From contig NZ_CP154631.1 in assembly GCF_039555755.1 (NCBI RefSeq), forward strand, positions 3,348,001-3,412,000: DNA of 64,000 nucleotides, written 5' to 3'. This document shows, piece by piece, positions 10,343 through 19,877 of this stretch (position 1 is the first letter of the stretch; each line of letters opens with the position of its first letter). Origin of the DNA: Pseudomonas sediminis. GTDB taxonomy: Bacteria > Pseudomonadota > Gammaproteobacteria > Pseudomonadales > Pseudomonadaceae. The position numbers were made by a program, and so were the translations under genes. The notes under the pieces were generated by a model. It searched no databases. It saw nothing but the letters and a program-made list of their open reading frames with translations, and had not been told where the DNA came from.

Positions 10343-10474
10343 GTGCTCAGGGACAAGCACAGGCCATCAGGATGAGGGTCAGGAACATCGCAAGACGCGA
10401 TTCATCAGGACGATGAGTTGGGAAACAAAGGGACTAGGGAATAAAAGTGGGCGGCGCAAGCCGCCCCTTTTTTT
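10343..10474 (+). ncRNA. rsmZ: RsmZ regulatory small RNA
   Basis: This is an RNA of about 132 nt lying between rpoS and fdxA, the known rsmZ position in Pseudomonas. It sequesters RsmA/CsrA proteins and so relieves their translational repression. The sequence shows repeated GGA motifs in hairpin loops: GTGCT/AGCAC with CAGGGACA in the loop (10343-10360), CAT/ATG with CAGG (10365-10374), and CATC/GATG with AGGAC (10403-10415). Further unpaired GGA cores include AGGAACA, GGGAAAC, GGGACTA and GGGAATA. It ends in the terminator GGGCGGC-GCAA-GCCGCCC plus a T run (10449-10474). The 5' end is inferred from the promoter and the first stem. Confidence 0.88.
10449..10474 (+). terminator. rsmZ intrinsic terminator
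   Basis: A 7-bp stem GGGCGGC/GCCGCCC with a GCAA tetraloop, followed by C and seven T residues. Confidence 0.9.
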
Positions 10475-10516
10475 GCGCGTTATTCGTAGGGCCAGCCTGA
10501 CGCTCCGTTGAAAGTA

Positions 10517-10541
10517 AAAGACCCGCACTTGGCGGGTCTTT
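10517..10541 (-). terminator. fdxA terminator
   Basis: AAAGACCCGC / GCGGGTCTTT is a 10-bp perfect inverted repeat located 17 bp beyond the fdxA stop. The A-rich 5' flank gives a U-rich tail on the minus strand. It could act in both directions. Confidence 0.8.
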
Positions 10542-10557
10542 GTGTTTCTGGGCGAAC

Positions 10558-10881
10558 TCAGCGCTCCAGATGTTGCAGCTTGTCCTTCACGCCATCCCAC
10601 TCTTCGGCGTCCGGCAGTGCTTCTTTCTTCTCGGTGATGTTCGGCCACACCTCAGCCAGGTCGGCGTTCAGTTCGATGAACTCCTGCTGATCTTCGGGCA
10701 CTTCATCTTCCGAGAAGATCGCCTGCGCTGGGCACTCCGGCTCGCACAGGGCGCAATCGATGCATTCATCCGGGTGAATGACCAGGAAGTTCGGGCCTTC
10801 GTAGAAGCAGTCCACCGGGCAGACTTCCACACAGTCGGTGTATTTGCACTTGATGCAGTTGTCGGTGACGACGAAGGTCAT
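10558..10881 (-). CDS. fdxA: Ferredoxin FdxA (7Fe type)
   Basis: This is a 107-residue ferredoxin with an N-terminal pair of iron-sulfur motifs: [14 protein letters not shown] for the 3Fe-4S site and [12 protein letters not shown] for the 4Fe-4S site. A C-terminal extension is typical of the Azotobacter FdI/FdxA family. It is a soluble electron carrier. It is convergent with rsmZ. The 137 bp between its start and the mutS stop contain a 9-bp inverted repeat, GCCTGAGCC (10905-10913) / GGCTCAGGC (10954-10962), that could structure its leader. Confidence 0.96.
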   Translation of the reverse strand: MTFVVTDNCIKCKYTDCVEVCPVDCFYEGPNFLVIHPDECIDCALCEPECPAQAIFSEDEVPEDQQEFIELNADLAEVWPNITEKKEALPDAEEWDGVKDKLQHLER

Positions 10882-11019
10882 TCTGATTCTCTCCTCGGGC
10901 GGCGGCCTGAGCCATTTCTGTGAAGGGCTGTCAGGCGCTCTGTCTGTGGCCGCGGCTCAGGCTGTAAACCGGGCGGTCGTAAAATTGCGCGCGATTCTAG
11001 CAGTTTGTTGTATTGAGCG

Positions 11020-13587
11020 TTAGATCTGCGTCTTCCATGTATATAACAGCTCCAGCGCCTTGCGCGGAGTCAGATCATCCGGATTGATCTTGTGCAATTG
11101 CTCCAGCAGCGGATGCGGCACGCTGGCGAACAGATCGCTTTGCATCGGCGCCTGCGGCTGGCCGGCTTCCTGACGCGGCAGATCATGCGGCAGGCTGGTG
11201 GCTTCCAGGCGCGCCAGGTGCTCGCGTGCGCGGCTGATTACCGTGCCGGGTACACCAGCCAGTTGCGCTACAGCCAGGCCGTAACTCTGGCTCGCAGGGC
11301 CTGGCTGAACGTGGTGGAGGAAGACGATGCGCTCGTTGTGCTCGGTGGCCGAGAGGTGCACGTTGGCCACCACCGGCTCGCTTTCCGGCAACACGGTCAG
11401 CTCGAAATAGTGTGTGGCGAACAGGGTGAAGGCGCGCAGGCGCGCCAGGTGCTCGGCGGCTGACCAGGCCAGCGACAGGCCGTCGAAGGTACTGGTGCCT
11501 CGGCCGACCTCGTCCATCAACACCAGGCTGCGTTCACTGGCGTTGTGCAGGATGTTGGCAGTTTCGCTCATCTCCACCATGAAGGTGGAACGGCCGCCAG
11601 CCAGGTCATCGCTCGAGCCGATACGGGTGAAGATACGGTCGACCAGCGATAGCTCGCAGGCCGCCGCCGGCACGAAGCTGCCGATATGGGCCAGCAGCAC
11701 GATCAGCGCAGTCTGGCGCATGTAAGTCGATTTACCGCCCATGTTCGGCCCGGTGATGACCAGCATGCGGCGGCTGTCGTCCAGATCCAGATCGTTGGCC
11801 ACGAAGGGCGTGGTCAGCACCTGCTCGACCACCGGGTGGCGGCCCTGTTCGATACGCATGCATGGTTCGTCGACGAAGCGCGGGCGGTTCAGGTCAAGGT
11901 TCAGCGAGCGCTCGGCCAGGTTGCTCAGTACGTCCAGTTCGGCGAGGGCTGCGGCACTATCCTGCAGCGGCGCCAGATGGCCGATCAGGCGTTCGAGCAA
12001 CTCGTCGTAGAGCATCTTTTCCCGTGCCAGGGCGCGGCTCTTGGCCGACAAGGCCTTGTCTTCGAATTCCTTCAGCTCCGGGGTGATGAAGCGCTCGGCG
12101 CCTTTGAGCGTCTGCCGGCGGATATAGTCAGCTGGCGCCGACTCGGCCTGCTTGGTCGGCAGTTCGATGAAATAGCCGTGCACGCGGTTGTAGCCGACCT
12201 TGAGGTTGGCCAGGCCGGTGCGCTCCTTCTCCCGAGCTTCCAGATCCATGAGGAACTGGCCGGCGTTCTCGCTCATCGCCTGCAGCTCGTCCAGCTCGGC
12301 GTCGTAGCCGGTCTTCAGCACGCCACCGTCACGAATCACCGCCGGCGGGTTGTCGATGATGGCGCGGGCCAGCAGGTCGGCCAGTTCCGGGTAGGTGGAG
12401 ATGCTGCTGGCCAGCTGTTGCAGGTGCGGGGTGTCCAGCGTGGTCATCGCCACCTGCAGCTCGGGCAGTGCCGCCAGAGCGTCGCGCAGGCGGGCGAGGT
12501 CGCGTGGGCGGGCGTTGCGCAGGCCGATGCGGGCAAGGATGCGTTCCAGATCGCCAATTTCCTTGAGCTGCGGCTGCAGCGTTTCGAAGCGATAACCGTC
12601 GAGGAGGCGGGCGATGGCGTTCTGGCGCGCCTCCAGCACCGCGCGATCACGCAGCGGGCGGTTCAGCCAACGGCCTAGCAGGCGGCTGGCCATGGCGGTC
12701 TGGCAACGATCCATCACCGACTGCAGAGTGTTGTCGCGGCCGCCGGCGAGGTTGATGTCCAGCTCCAGGTTGCGGCGGCTGGCACTGTCGAGAATCACCG
12801 TGTCGTCCAGACGCTCGTGACGCAGGCTGCGCAGGTGGGGCAGGGCGGTGCGCTGGGTTTCTTTGGCATAGCCAAGCAGGCAGCCGGCGGCGCCGATGGC
12901 CAGGGTCAGGTTCTCGCAGCCGAAGCCTTTCAGGTCCTGAGTGCTGAACTGCTGGCACAGGCTCTTGAAGGCGCTGTCGCGGTCGAAATCCCATGGCGCG
13001 CGGCGGCGCGATCCTTTGCGCTTCTCGGCGGGCAGACCTTGCGGCCAGTCATCCGGGATCAGCAGCTCGGCGGGGCTCAGGCGTTCCAGTTCGGCCAGCA
13101 GGTTTTCCCAGCCTTTGATCTCCTGCACGCTGAAGCGGCCGCTGGTGATATCCAGCACGGCCAGGCCGAACAGACGTTCGTCGCCTAGTACCGCGGCCAG
13201 CAGGTTGTCACGGTGCTCATCGAGCAGGGCTTCGTCGCTGATGGTGCCGGGGGTGATGATGCGCACCACCTGACGCTCCACCGGGCCCTTGCTGGTGGCT
13301 GGGTCGCCGATTTGCTCGCAGATCACCACCGACTCGCCTAGCTTCACCAGCTTGGCCAGGTAGCCTTCGAGCGAATGAAAAGGAATACCGCACATGGGGA
13401 TCGATTGGCCGGCCGACTGGCCGCGTGCGGTCAGGGTGATGTCGAGCAGCTTGGCTGCCTTCTTCGCGTCTTCGTAGAAAATCTCGTAGAAGTCACCCAT
13501 GCGATAGAACATCAACTGATCCGGGTGCTGGTTCTTCAGCTTCCAGTACTGCTGCATCATCGGGGTGTGTGCGGAGAGATCGGTCAT
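11020..13587 (-). CDS. mutS: DNA mismatch repair protein MutS
   Basis: MutS, 855 residues, recognises base mismatches and recruits MutL. The N-terminal mismatch-binding loop [11 protein letters not shown] carries the intercalating Phe. The connector, lever and clamp domains follow. The ATPase has Walker [10 protein letters not shown], Walker [17 protein letters not shown], and the ATHYFEL switch. The C-terminal tail with the dimer/tetramer segment is present. The start [15 protein letters not shown] at 13587 is chosen from the family N-terminus; an upstream in-frame start would add 16 unlikely residues. Confidence 0.97.
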   Translation of the reverse strand: MTDLSAHTPMMQQYWKLKNQHPDQLMFYRMGDFYEIFYEDAKKAAKLLDITLTARGQSAGQSIPMCGIPFHSLEGYLAKLVKLGESVVICEQIGDPATSKGPVERQVVRIITPGTISDEALLDEHRDNLLAAVLGDERLFGLAVLDITSGRFSVQEIKGWENLLAELERLSPAELLIPDDWPQGLPAEKRKGSRRRAPWDFDRDSAFKSLCQQFSTQDLKGFGCENLTLAIGAAGCLLGYAKETQRTALPHLRSLRHERLDDTVILDSASRRNLELDINLAGGRDNTLQSVMDRCQTAMASRLLGRWLNRPLRDRAVLEARQNAIARLLDGYRFETLQPQLKEIGDLERILARIGLRNARPRDLARLRDALAALPELQVAMTTLDTPHLQQLASSISTYPELADLLARAIIDNPPAVIRDGGVLKTGYDAELDELQAMSENAGQFLMDLEAREKERTGLANLKVGYNRVHGYFIELPTKQAESAPADYIRRQTLKGAERFITPELKEFEDKALSAKSRALAREKMLYDELLERLIGHLAPLQDSAAALAELDVLSNLAERSLNLDLNRPRFVDEPCMRIEQGRHPVVEQVLTTPFVANDLDLDDSRRMLVITGPNMGGKSTYMRQTALIVLLAHIGSFVPAAACELSLVDRIFTRIGSSDDLAGGRSTFMVEMSETANILHNASERSLVLMDEVGRGTSTFDGLSLAWSAAEHLARLRAFTLFATHYFELTVLPESEPVVANVHLSATEHNERIVFLHHVQPGPASQSYGLAVAQLAGVPGTVISRAREHLARLEATSLPHDLPRQEAGQPQAPMQSDLFASVPHPLLEQLHKINPDDLTPRKALELLYTWKTQI

Positions 13588-13678
13588 GCCGGGCCTTACG
13601 TGCGGTGGGTGTGACGAAGCCGGGAATTTTCCCATACTTCGTCACTCACGTGGGCTGCGAATCTGACGCGATTACCTG

Positions 13679-14983
13679 TCAGTCGGTGAAGGTCACCGAG
13701 AACTGGGCCACAGCCTCAACCACGCGCTGCGATTCGCTGCGTATCTCGCGGATCACTTCGCCGGCCTGGTTGGCCAGGTCTACGCCGGTGCGTGCACGCT
13801 CTCGCGTGGTTGCCATGCTGGCCACTGCGTTGCGCGTAAGGCTCTGGTTCTGTTGAACGACGCCGTTGATCTCCTGGGTGGCCTGGCTGGTTCGCGAGGC
13901 CAGTTGGCGCACTTCATCGGCCACTACGGCGAAGCCGCGGCCCTGTTCACCGGCGCGTGCTGCTTCGATGGCCGCGTTGAGTGCCAGCAGGTTGGTCTGG
14001 TCGGCGATACTGCGGATCACCTGAACGATGCTGGTGATCTGCTCGGATTGTTTGTTAAGGCCTTCTATCTGTTCGGCCACATGAGCCAGTTCGCTGGCAA
14101 TGTCGGCAACTACCTCGACAGTCTGGGCTACCGTGCGCTTGCCGTGATCGGCGGAAACGTCGGTTTCCTTGGCGATGTCATGAGCCAGCTGGGCTGCGGC
14201 AGCCTCCGAGTCGCGGCGTTCGACCTGAGCGGTGATGTCGCTGGCGAATTTCACGACGCCATAGACGCGGCCGTTACCGTCGTAAAGGGGGTTGTAGGTG
14301 GCGCGCAGCCAGACCTGGCGGCCTTGTTTGGTCACTCGACGAAAGCGATCGGACATGAACTCGCCTTTGTTCAGGCGAGCCCAGAACTGATGGTAGTCCT
14401 CGCTGTGGCTGTCCTCGTTCAGGCAGAAGAGCCGGTGATGTTGGCCAACCACCTCTTCTCGGCGATAGCCCATCAGGTCAAGGAAGTTCTGGTTGGCACT
14501 GACAACTTGCCCCTCGAGGTTGAACTCGATCACCGCCATGGAGCGGTCGATGGCTTTGATATAGCTCTCGTGCATATGTTCGGCCGCTACCTGGCGGGTG
14601 ATGTCGGTGGCAATCTTCATGACCTTGGTCACCGAGCCCTGGGCGTCACGGATTGGCATGTAGGTCGCTTCCAGCCAGACCTCCTTGCCGTCTCGCGTCA
14701 GTCTTGGAAAGCGATCGCTGAAGTGCTCACCCTGGCGTAGGCGCTGCCAGAACTGCTGATAAGCGAGGCTCTCGCTCAGGCTTCGGGGGCAAAACATGCG
14801 GTGGTGTTTGCCGACAATGTCCTCCAGGCGATAATTCACCACGTCGAGAAAGGCTGGGTTGGCGTCGAGAATGATGCCGTCCGGGGTGAACTCGATCATC
14901 GCCATCGATTGGCGAATGGCCTGTAGCTCCGCCGCTCCCAGATCCTGCGCGTCCTTGTGTTCCTTGTTCCGTGACAGCCACAT
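13679..14983 (-). CDS. Soluble methyl-accepting chemotaxis protein with two PAS domains
   Basis: The protein has 434 residues and no hydrophobic membrane span. Two tandem PAS domains (about residues 15-125 and 137-250) share the repeated pattern MAxIEF..DG.I..AN..FL.....Y...D..GKHH..FC. Each is followed by a PAC-type tail ([15 protein letters not shown] and [15 protein letters not shown]). A short methyl-accepting signalling domain carries the canonical hairpin tip [19 protein letters not shown]. The layout matches Aer/BdlA-like cytoplasmic sensors; BdlA controls biofilm dispersal in P. aeruginosa. Orthology to BdlA is not established here. The start at 14983 has AGGAGGC upstream. It lies between mutS and pncC. 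Confidence 0.88.
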   Translation of the reverse strand: MWLSRNKEHKDAQDLGAAELQAIRQSMAMIEFTPDGIILDANPAFLDVVNYRLEDIVGKHHRMFCPRSLSESLAYQQFWQRLRQGEHFSDRFPRLTRDGKEVWLEATYMPIRDAQGSVTKVMKIATDITRQVAAEHMHESYIKAIDRSMAVIEFNLEGQVVSANQNFLDLMGYRREEVVGQHHRLFCLNEDSHSEDYHQFWARLNKGEFMSDRFRRVTKQGRQVWLRATYNPLYDGNGRVYGVVKFASDITAQVERRDSEAAAAQLAHDIAKETDVSADHGKRTVAQTVEVVADIASELAHVAEQIEGLNKQSEQITSIVQVIRSIADQTNLLALNAAIEAARAGEQGRGFAVVADEVRQLASRTSQATQEINGVVQQNQSLTRNAVASMATTRERARTGVDLANQAGEVIREIRSESQRVVEAVAQFSVTFTD

Positions 14984-15093
14984 TGCAGTGCCTCCTGTCG
15001 CACCCTGGCCGTGATAACAGTAGACGAAATTTGCCGTTTCCACTGGCGGTGCAAGCTGTGTAGGGTTTGCCGTTCGATGAGCGAGGAGTGGAT

Positions 15094-15594
15094 ATGGACA
15101 GAATTAGCCAACTGGCCGAACAACTGGGTGCAGCACTGCAGGCGCAAGCTGCTCAGGTCACCACTGCAGAGTCCTGTACAGGCGGCGGTATTGCCGAGGC
15201 AATCACTCGCATCCCTGGCAGTTCGGTCTGGTTCGAGGCCGGCTATGTGACGTACTCCAACGCCCAGAAAACCAAACAGTTAGCTGTGTGTGCTGACTTT
15301 TTCGCCAGTGTGGGCGCCGTTAGCCGTGAGGTGGTCGAAGCGATGGTGCGTGGCGCTCAGGCCAACAGCGGGGCGCGCTATGCCGTGGCTGTCAGTGGTG
15401 TGGCGGGGCCGGGCGGTGGTTCCGTTGACAAACCAGTCGGTACGGTCTGGTTGGCCTGGGGCGACGGCGAGCGTCTTTTCAGTGTGCGCAAGCAATTCGC
15501 GGGTAACCGCGATGAGGTGCGCCGACAAACGGTCGAGGCCGCTCTGGCGGGGCTTCTGCGCCTGTTGGCAGAGGAAAATCCGCTTATGGGGTAG
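15094..15594 (+). CDS. pncC: Nicotinamide-nucleotide amidohydrolase (CinA C-terminal family)
   Basis: The product has 166 residues and consists of the CinA C-terminal domain alone. This family deamidates NMN to nicotinate mononucleotide in the pyridine nucleotide cycle. Motifs seen are [28 protein letters not shown], and [10 protein letters not shown]...KPVGTVW. The start at 15094 follows GCGAGGAGTG. It precedes recA, as in many gammaproteobacteria; the name cinA is often given from the recA-linked context. Confidence 0.93.
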   Translation: MDRISQLAEQLGAALQAQAAQVTTAESCTGGGIAEAITRIPGSSVWFEAGYVTYSNAQKTKQLAVCADFFASVGAVSREVVEAMVRGAQANSGARYAVAVSGVAGPGGGSVDKPVGTVWLAWGDGERLFSVRKQFAGNRDEVRRQTVEAALAGLLRLLAEENPLMG

Positions 15595-15621
15595 GCGGGC
15601 GACTTGCCCTGTGGAATAATA

Positions 15622-15637
15622 CTGGCTACTTATACAG
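15622..15637 (+). promoter_or_regulatory. LexA (SOS) box of recA
   Basis: CTG-GCTACTTATA-CAG, flanked as ATACTGG...CAGTTG, fits the CTG-N10-CAG SOS consensus. It lies 45 bp before the recA ATG. LexA repression of recA, relieved on DNA damage, is expected. Confidence 0.85.
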
Positions 15638-15681
15638 TTGTTGGCGGCCCTAGGGGCCCTTGTTAATACGTGAGGATGGTA

Positions 15682-16725
15682 ATGGACGAGAACAAGAAGC
15701 GCGCTTTGGCGGCTGCCCTGGGTCAGATCGAGAAACAGTTCGGCAAGGGCGCGGTCATGCGCATGGGCGACCATGAGCGTCAGGCCATTCCGGCTATCTC
15801 CACCGGCTCGCTGGGGCTGGATATCGCTCTGGGTATCGGCGGCCTGCCGAAGGGACGTATTGTCGAGATCTACGGCCCGGAATCCTCTGGTAAGACCACG
15901 CTGACCCTGTCGGTGATCGCCGAAGCGCAGAAGCTTGGCGCCACCTGTGCCTTCGTCGATGCCGAGCATGCGCTCGACCCGGATTATGCCGGCAAGCTCG
16001 GCGTCAACGTCGATGATCTGCTGGTATCGCAGCCGGACACCGGTGAGCAGGCGCTGGAAATCACCGACATGCTGGTGCGCTCCAACGCCATCGACGTGAT
16101 CATCGTCGACTCCGTGGCAGCTCTGGTGCCCAAGGCGGAAATCGAAGGCGAGATGGGTGACATGCACGTAGGTCTGCAGGCGCGTCTGATGAGCCAGGCG
16201 CTGCGCAAGATCACCGGTAACATCAAGAACGCCAACTGCCTGGTGATCTTCATCAACCAGATTCGTATGAAGATCGGCGTGATGTTCGGTAGCCCGGAAA
16301 CCACCACTGGTGGTAACGCCCTGAAGTTCTACTCCTCGGTTCGTCTGGATATCCGCCGTACTGGTGCGGTGAAGGAAGGCGAAGAGGTCGTGGGCAGCGA
16401 AACCCGCGTGAAGATCGTCAAGAACAAGGTCGCACCTCCTTTCCGCCAGGCTGAGTTCCAGATCCTTTACGGCAAAGGCATCTACCGTAATGGCGAGATC
16501 ATCGATCTCGGCGTGCAACAGGGCCTGGTCGAGAAGTCGGGTGCCTGGTACAGCTACAAGGGCAACAAGATCGGTCAGGGCAAGGCCAATGCGGCCAAGT
16601 ACCTGGAAGACAATCAGGAAGTGGCGCGCGAGATCGAAGGTCTCATTCGCGAGAAGCTGCTGGTCAGCAGCACTCCAGCCAAGGCTCCGGCTGCCGATCT
16701 GGCTGATGCTGAAGTCGACTTCTAA
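15682..16725 (+). CDS. recA: Recombinase RecA
   Basis: RecA, 347 residues, is the strand-exchange recombinase and LexA co-protease. Walker [10 protein letters not shown], Walker [11 protein letters not shown], loop L1/L2 segments ([42 protein letters not shown]) and the acidic C-terminus are intact. [14 protein letters not shown] at 15682 is the universal family start, preceded by GTGAGGATGG. recX follows 11 bp later. Confidence 0.99.
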   Translation: MDENKKRALAAALGQIEKQFGKGAVMRMGDHERQAIPAISTGSLGLDIALGIGGLPKGRIVEIYGPESSGKTTLTLSVIAEAQKLGATCAFVDAEHALDPDYAGKLGVNVDDLLVSQPDTGEQALEITDMLVRSNAIDVIIVDSVAALVPKAEIEGEMGDMHVGLQARLMSQALRKITGNIKNANCLVIFINQIRMKIGVMFGSPETTTGGNALKFYSSVRLDIRRTGAVKEGEEVVGSETRVKIVKNKVAPPFRQAEFQILYGKGIYRNGEIIDLGVQQGLVEKSGAWYSYKGNKIGQGKANAAKYLEDNQEVAREIEGLIREKLLVSSTPAKAPAADLADAEVDF

Positions 16726-16736
16726 GCCGTCAGAGC

Positions 16737-17198
16737 ATGACCGTCGTACTGGATAACCCGCTCGCCGTCAGGCGGGCGGCCATGGATCTACTGGCGCGGC
16801 GTGAACATGGACGTGTCGAGCTTGCGCGTAAGTTGCGCAAGCGTGGCGCCTCCGAGGACATGATCGACGCGGCTTTGCAGCGGCTATCGGAGGAGGGCTT
16901 GTTATCCGAGGCCCGCTATCTGGAAAGTTTCGTCGCTTATCGTGCGCGCGCTGGCTACGGGCCGTTGCGTATTCGCGAGGAGCTCGGCCAGCGTGGGCTT
17001 GCGCGTAGCGATGTCGATCAGGCTCTGCGTGAAAGTGGTATCGACTGGTTCGAGCAGTTGCGTGAAACCTGGCAGCGCAAGTTTGCCAGTCGGCTTCCTG
17101 AGGATGCTCGAGAGCGTGCTCAGCAAGGCCGGTTTCTGGCCTATCGTGGTTATTCGCTGGATATGATCGGGCGTCTGTTGCGCGGTTGCGATGAATAG
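16737..17198 (+). CDS. recX: RecA regulator RecX
   Basis: RecX, 153 residues, binds and caps RecA filaments. It has the all-helical repeats of the family: [20 protein letters not shown], then [40 protein letters not shown]. It starts 11 bp after recA, so it is probably produced by read-through from the recA promoter. It converges with the next gene, only 13 bp apart. Confidence 0.95.
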   Translation: MTVVLDNPLAVRRAAMDLLARREHGRVELARKLRKRGASEDMIDAALQRLSEEGLLSEARYLESFVAYRARAGYGPLRIREELGQRGLARSDVDQALRESGIDWFEQLRETWQRKFASRLPEDARERAQQGRFLAYRGYSLDMIGRLLRGCDE

Positions 17199-17211
17199 CG
17201 CGCCAGTCTGC

Positions 17212-18093
17212 TCAGGCTGGCTGGATGGCCAACTGGCGTAGATGGCTCGGCACGTCTGGTGCGCCGGCCAGGCGCAACCCTTCGCCAAGTGCAGTGGCTT
17301 CCTGATGCTCTTTGGGCAGGAGGAGGAACTCCGGGGTGCCGGCTTTCTTCAGTAGCGACAGGCGTGCATAAGGGATGCCGTTGTCCAGAAGCAGCCCCAT
17401 GAAGCTGGGGTCACTCCACGCCGCCTCTGGCATGGCAAGTACGTGATAGCGATTTTGCAGGTTGTCCAGGCCCGCTTCATTCAAGCGATAGCGAACCAGA
17501 TTGGCTGGCAGCAGCACTTCCAGTTCGCGTCTGCGCGCATAGGCGATTGCTCCGGTGAAGGCTTCGCCGTGCATCTCCCCTGACCAGAAGGTGCGTGAGC
17601 CGCGCCAGTTGGCTTGACGCAGCTCTATCGGCTCGCCGGCGAGAAATCGCGGCAACGCCTGGCTGACGGTCTTGACGAAATCCTTGTAGCTGATGATGCG
17701 CACCTGCTTGCAGTGTTCGCTTGCCGCGTAGTCTTCGAAGTTCACGTAGCCTGGTACCGGACAAGGACAGGCGAAGCCATCGATCAGGCGCAGATCGAAC
17801 GATTGCAGTTGCTGCGTTTGTGCTTCCACTACTTGAGTCAGTGCGGAGTGGGCCTGTGCTTTGTCTTCCTGCACCGGGCCGGAAAGTGCGCCGCGAGGCA
17901 GGTTGAGCAGAAGCTGCAGTTGCGGGCCGTCATGCCAGCCAATGCTTTCGACCGCTGCAGGCAAGGGTTTGAATGGCAGGCGCAAGGCGCTGGCTCTGGC
18001 GAATATCTGCCGTGAGCTGCGGCCGAGCAGGCCCATGCGCTGAGCCAGTGCAGCCAGGCGGCTGCTGAGAGTTGAGGATTCGGACAGGCTCAT
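17212..18093 (-). CDS. Conserved Pseudomonas protein (DUF6685-like), function unknown
   Basis: This is a 293-residue protein without signal peptide or membrane span. It is Gln/Leu-rich and contains the segment CPCPVPGYVNFEDYAASEHCKQVRIISYKDFVK, with three closely placed cysteines. It occupies the place of PAO1 PA3615 next to recX and may belong to DUF6685; that family name is from memory. The start MSLSESS at 18093 is preferred over an upstream one because the upstream 21 residues look non-coding. No function can be assigned. The conserved position next to recA-recX does not prove a role in repair. Confidence 0.75.
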   Translation of the reverse strand: MSLSESSTLSSRLAALAQRMGLLGRSSRQIFARASALRLPFKPLPAAVESIGWHDGPQLQLLLNLPRGALSGPVQEDKAQAHSALTQVVEAQTQQLQSFDLRLIDGFACPCPVPGYVNFEDYAASEHCKQVRIISYKDFVKTVSQALPRFLAGEPIELRQANWRGSRTFWSGEMHGEAFTGAIAYARRRELEVLLPANLVRYRLNEAGLDNLQNRYHVLAMPEAAWSDPSFMGLLLDNGIPYARLSLLKKAGTPEFLLLPKEHQEATALGEGLRLAGAPDVPSHLRQLAIQPA

Positions 18094-18237
18094 GGCCGGC
18101 AGATCGTTCCTGAAGCGTCTGCTGCAGTGTGGCAGACGCGGATGGCTATTGCCCATATAGCGTAGCGCGGCGCGTGAGTGCCTGTCGCGTTACAGGTCTG
18201 TGGCAAAATAGCCGCATTCATTTGCGAGGGTTCCTCC

Positions 18238-18459
18238 ATGCCCAGCTTGGTGCTGGATATTGCGTTATCGGCCGAACGATTGCAGGCCATCTATCGTGGC
18301 CAGGCCAACCGGATTATGGCGCAAAGCCGGGATGGGCGTCGCGTCAGTTTGCCGGCCCATCATTTGCGGCCGTATTTGACCCACGCCGGCATCTTTGGTT
18401 CCTTCGTGCTGGAATTCAATAGCTCCGGCGAGTTACTGAGCTTACGCCCTTTGGAGTGA
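18238..18459 (+). CDS. DUF2835 family small protein
   Basis: The protein has 73 residues. The DUF2835 pattern is clear: an N-terminal DIALSAERLQAIYRGQANRI, then SRDGRRVSLPAHHLRPYLTHAGIFGSFVLEF. The function is unknown. It is a predicted small soluble beta-rich protein, with GAGGG upstream of the ATG. It is divergent from the PA3615-like gene and 86 bp upstream of pyrD in the same direction. Confidence 0.85.
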   Translation: MPSLVLDIALSAERLQAIYRGQANRIMAQSRDGRRVSLPAHHLRPYLTHAGIFGSFVLEFNSSGELLSLRPLE

Positions 18460-18545
18460 TCTGGCGCACTTGCCTCGCGCCGAAGCCGCCTGCGCGGCTA
18501 TAATCGCCGGCTGCCAACCCTCTACCTGTCGAGCTGAGCCTGATC

Positions 18546-19568
18546 ATGTACTCCCTGGCCCGCGAGCTGCTGTTCAAACTGTCCCCGGAAACTTCCCATG
18601 AGCTGTCCATCGATCTGATCGGTGCTGGTGGTCGGCTGGGGCTCAACGGCCTGCTGACCAAGGCGCCGGCCAGCCTGCCGGTAAACGTGATGGGTTTGCA
18701 GTTCGCCAATCCGGTCGGTCTGGCGGCGGGGTTGGACAAGAATGGCGATGCCATCGATGGTTTCGCCCAGTTGGGCTTCGGTTTCGTCGAGATCGGCACC
18801 GTGACCCCACGTCCGCAGCCGGGTAACCCCAAGCCACGCCTGTTTCGTTTGCCGGAAGCCGAGGCGGTGATCAATCGCATGGGCTTCAACAACCGTGGCG
18901 TCGATCATTTGCTCGAGCGGGTCAAGGCAGCGAAGTTCAAAGGTGTGCTGGGTATCAATATCGGCAAGAACTTCGATACGCCGGTCGAGCGGGCAGTGGA
19001 TGATTACCTGGCTTGTCTGGACAAGGTCTATGCCCACGCCAGTTACGTCACGGTCAACGTGAGCTCACCCAATACGCCGGGGCTACGCAGTCTGCAGTTC
19101 GGTGATTCGTTGAAGGAGTTGCTCGAGGCGCTGCGTCGTCGTCAGGAAGATCTGGCTCAGGAGCACGGCAAGCGCGTGCCTCTGGCGATCAAGATTGCCC
19201 CGGACATGAGCGATGAAGAGACCGCGTTGGTGGCATCTGCGTTGCTGGGTGCCGATATGGATGCGGTGATCGCCACCAACACCACGCTCAGTCGTGAGGG
19301 TGTCGAAGGGCTGGCCCACGGGGATGAGGCAGGTGGTCTGTCGGGTGCCCCCGTACGTGACAAGAGCACGCATATCGTCAAGGTGCTGGCCGGTGAATTG
19401 TCGGGGCGTCTGCCGATCATCGCGGTTGGCGGTATTACCGAAGGCAAGCATGCGGCGGAGAAGATCGCTGCGGGTGCGAGTCTGGTCCAGATCTATTCGG
19501 GGTTCATCTACAAAGGACCGGCGCTGATTCGCGAGGCGGTTGATGCGATTGCCGCGCTGCGTAAATAA
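18546..19568 (+). CDS. pyrD: Dihydroorotate dehydrogenase (quinone), class 2
   Basis: PyrD, 340 residues, oxidises dihydroorotate to orotate with quinone reduction at the inner membrane in pyrimidine synthesis. The N-terminal amphipathic helix ([19 protein letters not shown]) is the membrane anchor of class 2 enzymes. FMN-site segments are [29 protein letters not shown] with the catalytic serine, and [31 protein letters not shown]. The final 13 bp, including the stop, are tandemly duplicated. Confidence 0.97.
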   Translation: MYSLARELLFKLSPETSHELSIDLIGAGGRLGLNGLLTKAPASLPVNVMGLQFANPVGLAAGLDKNGDAIDGFAQLGFGFVEIGTVTPRPQPGNPKPRLFRLPEAEAVINRMGFNNRGVDHLLERVKAAKFKGVLGINIGKNFDTPVERAVDDYLACLDKVYAHASYVTVNVSSPNTPGLRSLQFGDSLKELLEALRRRQEDLAQEHGKRVPLAIKIAPDMSDEETALVASALLGADMDAVIATNTTLSREGVEGLAHGDEAGGLSGAPVRDKSTHIVKVLAGELSGRLPIIAVGGITEGKHAAEKIAAGASLVQIYSGFIYKGPALIREAVDAIAALRK

Positions 19569-19581
19569 GCTGCGTAAATAA
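19556..19581. repeat. 13-bp perfect tandem duplication across the pyrD stop
   Basis: GCTGCGTAAATAA occurs twice head-to-tail (19556-19568 and 19569-19581). The first copy encodes the pyrD C-terminus and stop; the second is a non-coding echo of it. It looks like a recent slippage or duplication event. Confidence 0.9.
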
Positions 19582-19584
19582 ATA

Positions 19585-19602
19585 GGGCTCCCGAAGGAGC
19601 CC
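19585..19602 (+). terminator. Hairpin after pyrD
   Basis: GGGCTCC-CGAA-GGAGCCC is a 7-bp stem with a stable tetraloop, 16 bp beyond the pyrD stop. There is no long T tract after it, so termination efficiency is uncertain. Confidence 0.55.
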
Positions 19603-19661
19603 CTGGGCTTGCGCCCGCCGCCCGGAGGGGGTCGGCATGGTGAAGTCGGGTGTGTTCCTGA

Positions 19662-19877
19662 TCAGCCGACAGCGTGAAGTTCGTTGAGTCGATGAATACC
19701 GGCCGTGCCGGTCAGCCCATCCCAGTTGTCACCACGGCCCTCACGCCAGCCATTGAGCCAGGCCTGACGAACCGAAGGTAGGGTGAAGGGGCAAAGTTCG
19801 CGGGATTTACCATTGATGCCGTACTGATAGCCGCGCAAAAAAGCTCTTTCTAACGGATCACGCTTAAGTCTTCTCAT
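19662..19877 (-). CDS. rmf: Ribosome modulation factor
   Basis: RMF, 71 residues, is basic. It dimerises 70S ribosomes into inactive 100S particles in stationary phase, together with HPF. The family signature RDPLERAFLRGYQYGINGKSRELCPF, then RQAWLNGWREGRGDNWDG, is complete. The pyrD-rmf-rlmL arrangement is the conserved Pseudomonas context. It is transcribed toward pyrD. The promoter must lie within the 416-bp gap before rlmL. Confidence 0.96.
   Translation of the reverse strand: MRRLKRDPLERAFLRGYQYGINGKSRELCPFTLPSVRQAWLNGWREGRGDNWDGLTGTAGIHRLNELHAVG

Noticed and set aside
13588..13635. An upstream start for MutS adding 16 residues
   Set aside because: The MutS family begins close to the [13 protein letters not shown] segment, and the extension has no similarity to known N-termini.
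15280..16518. A 412-codon minus-strand frame across pncC and recA
   Set aside because: Antisense to recA and pncC; composition reflects codon-position bias in the opposite strand.
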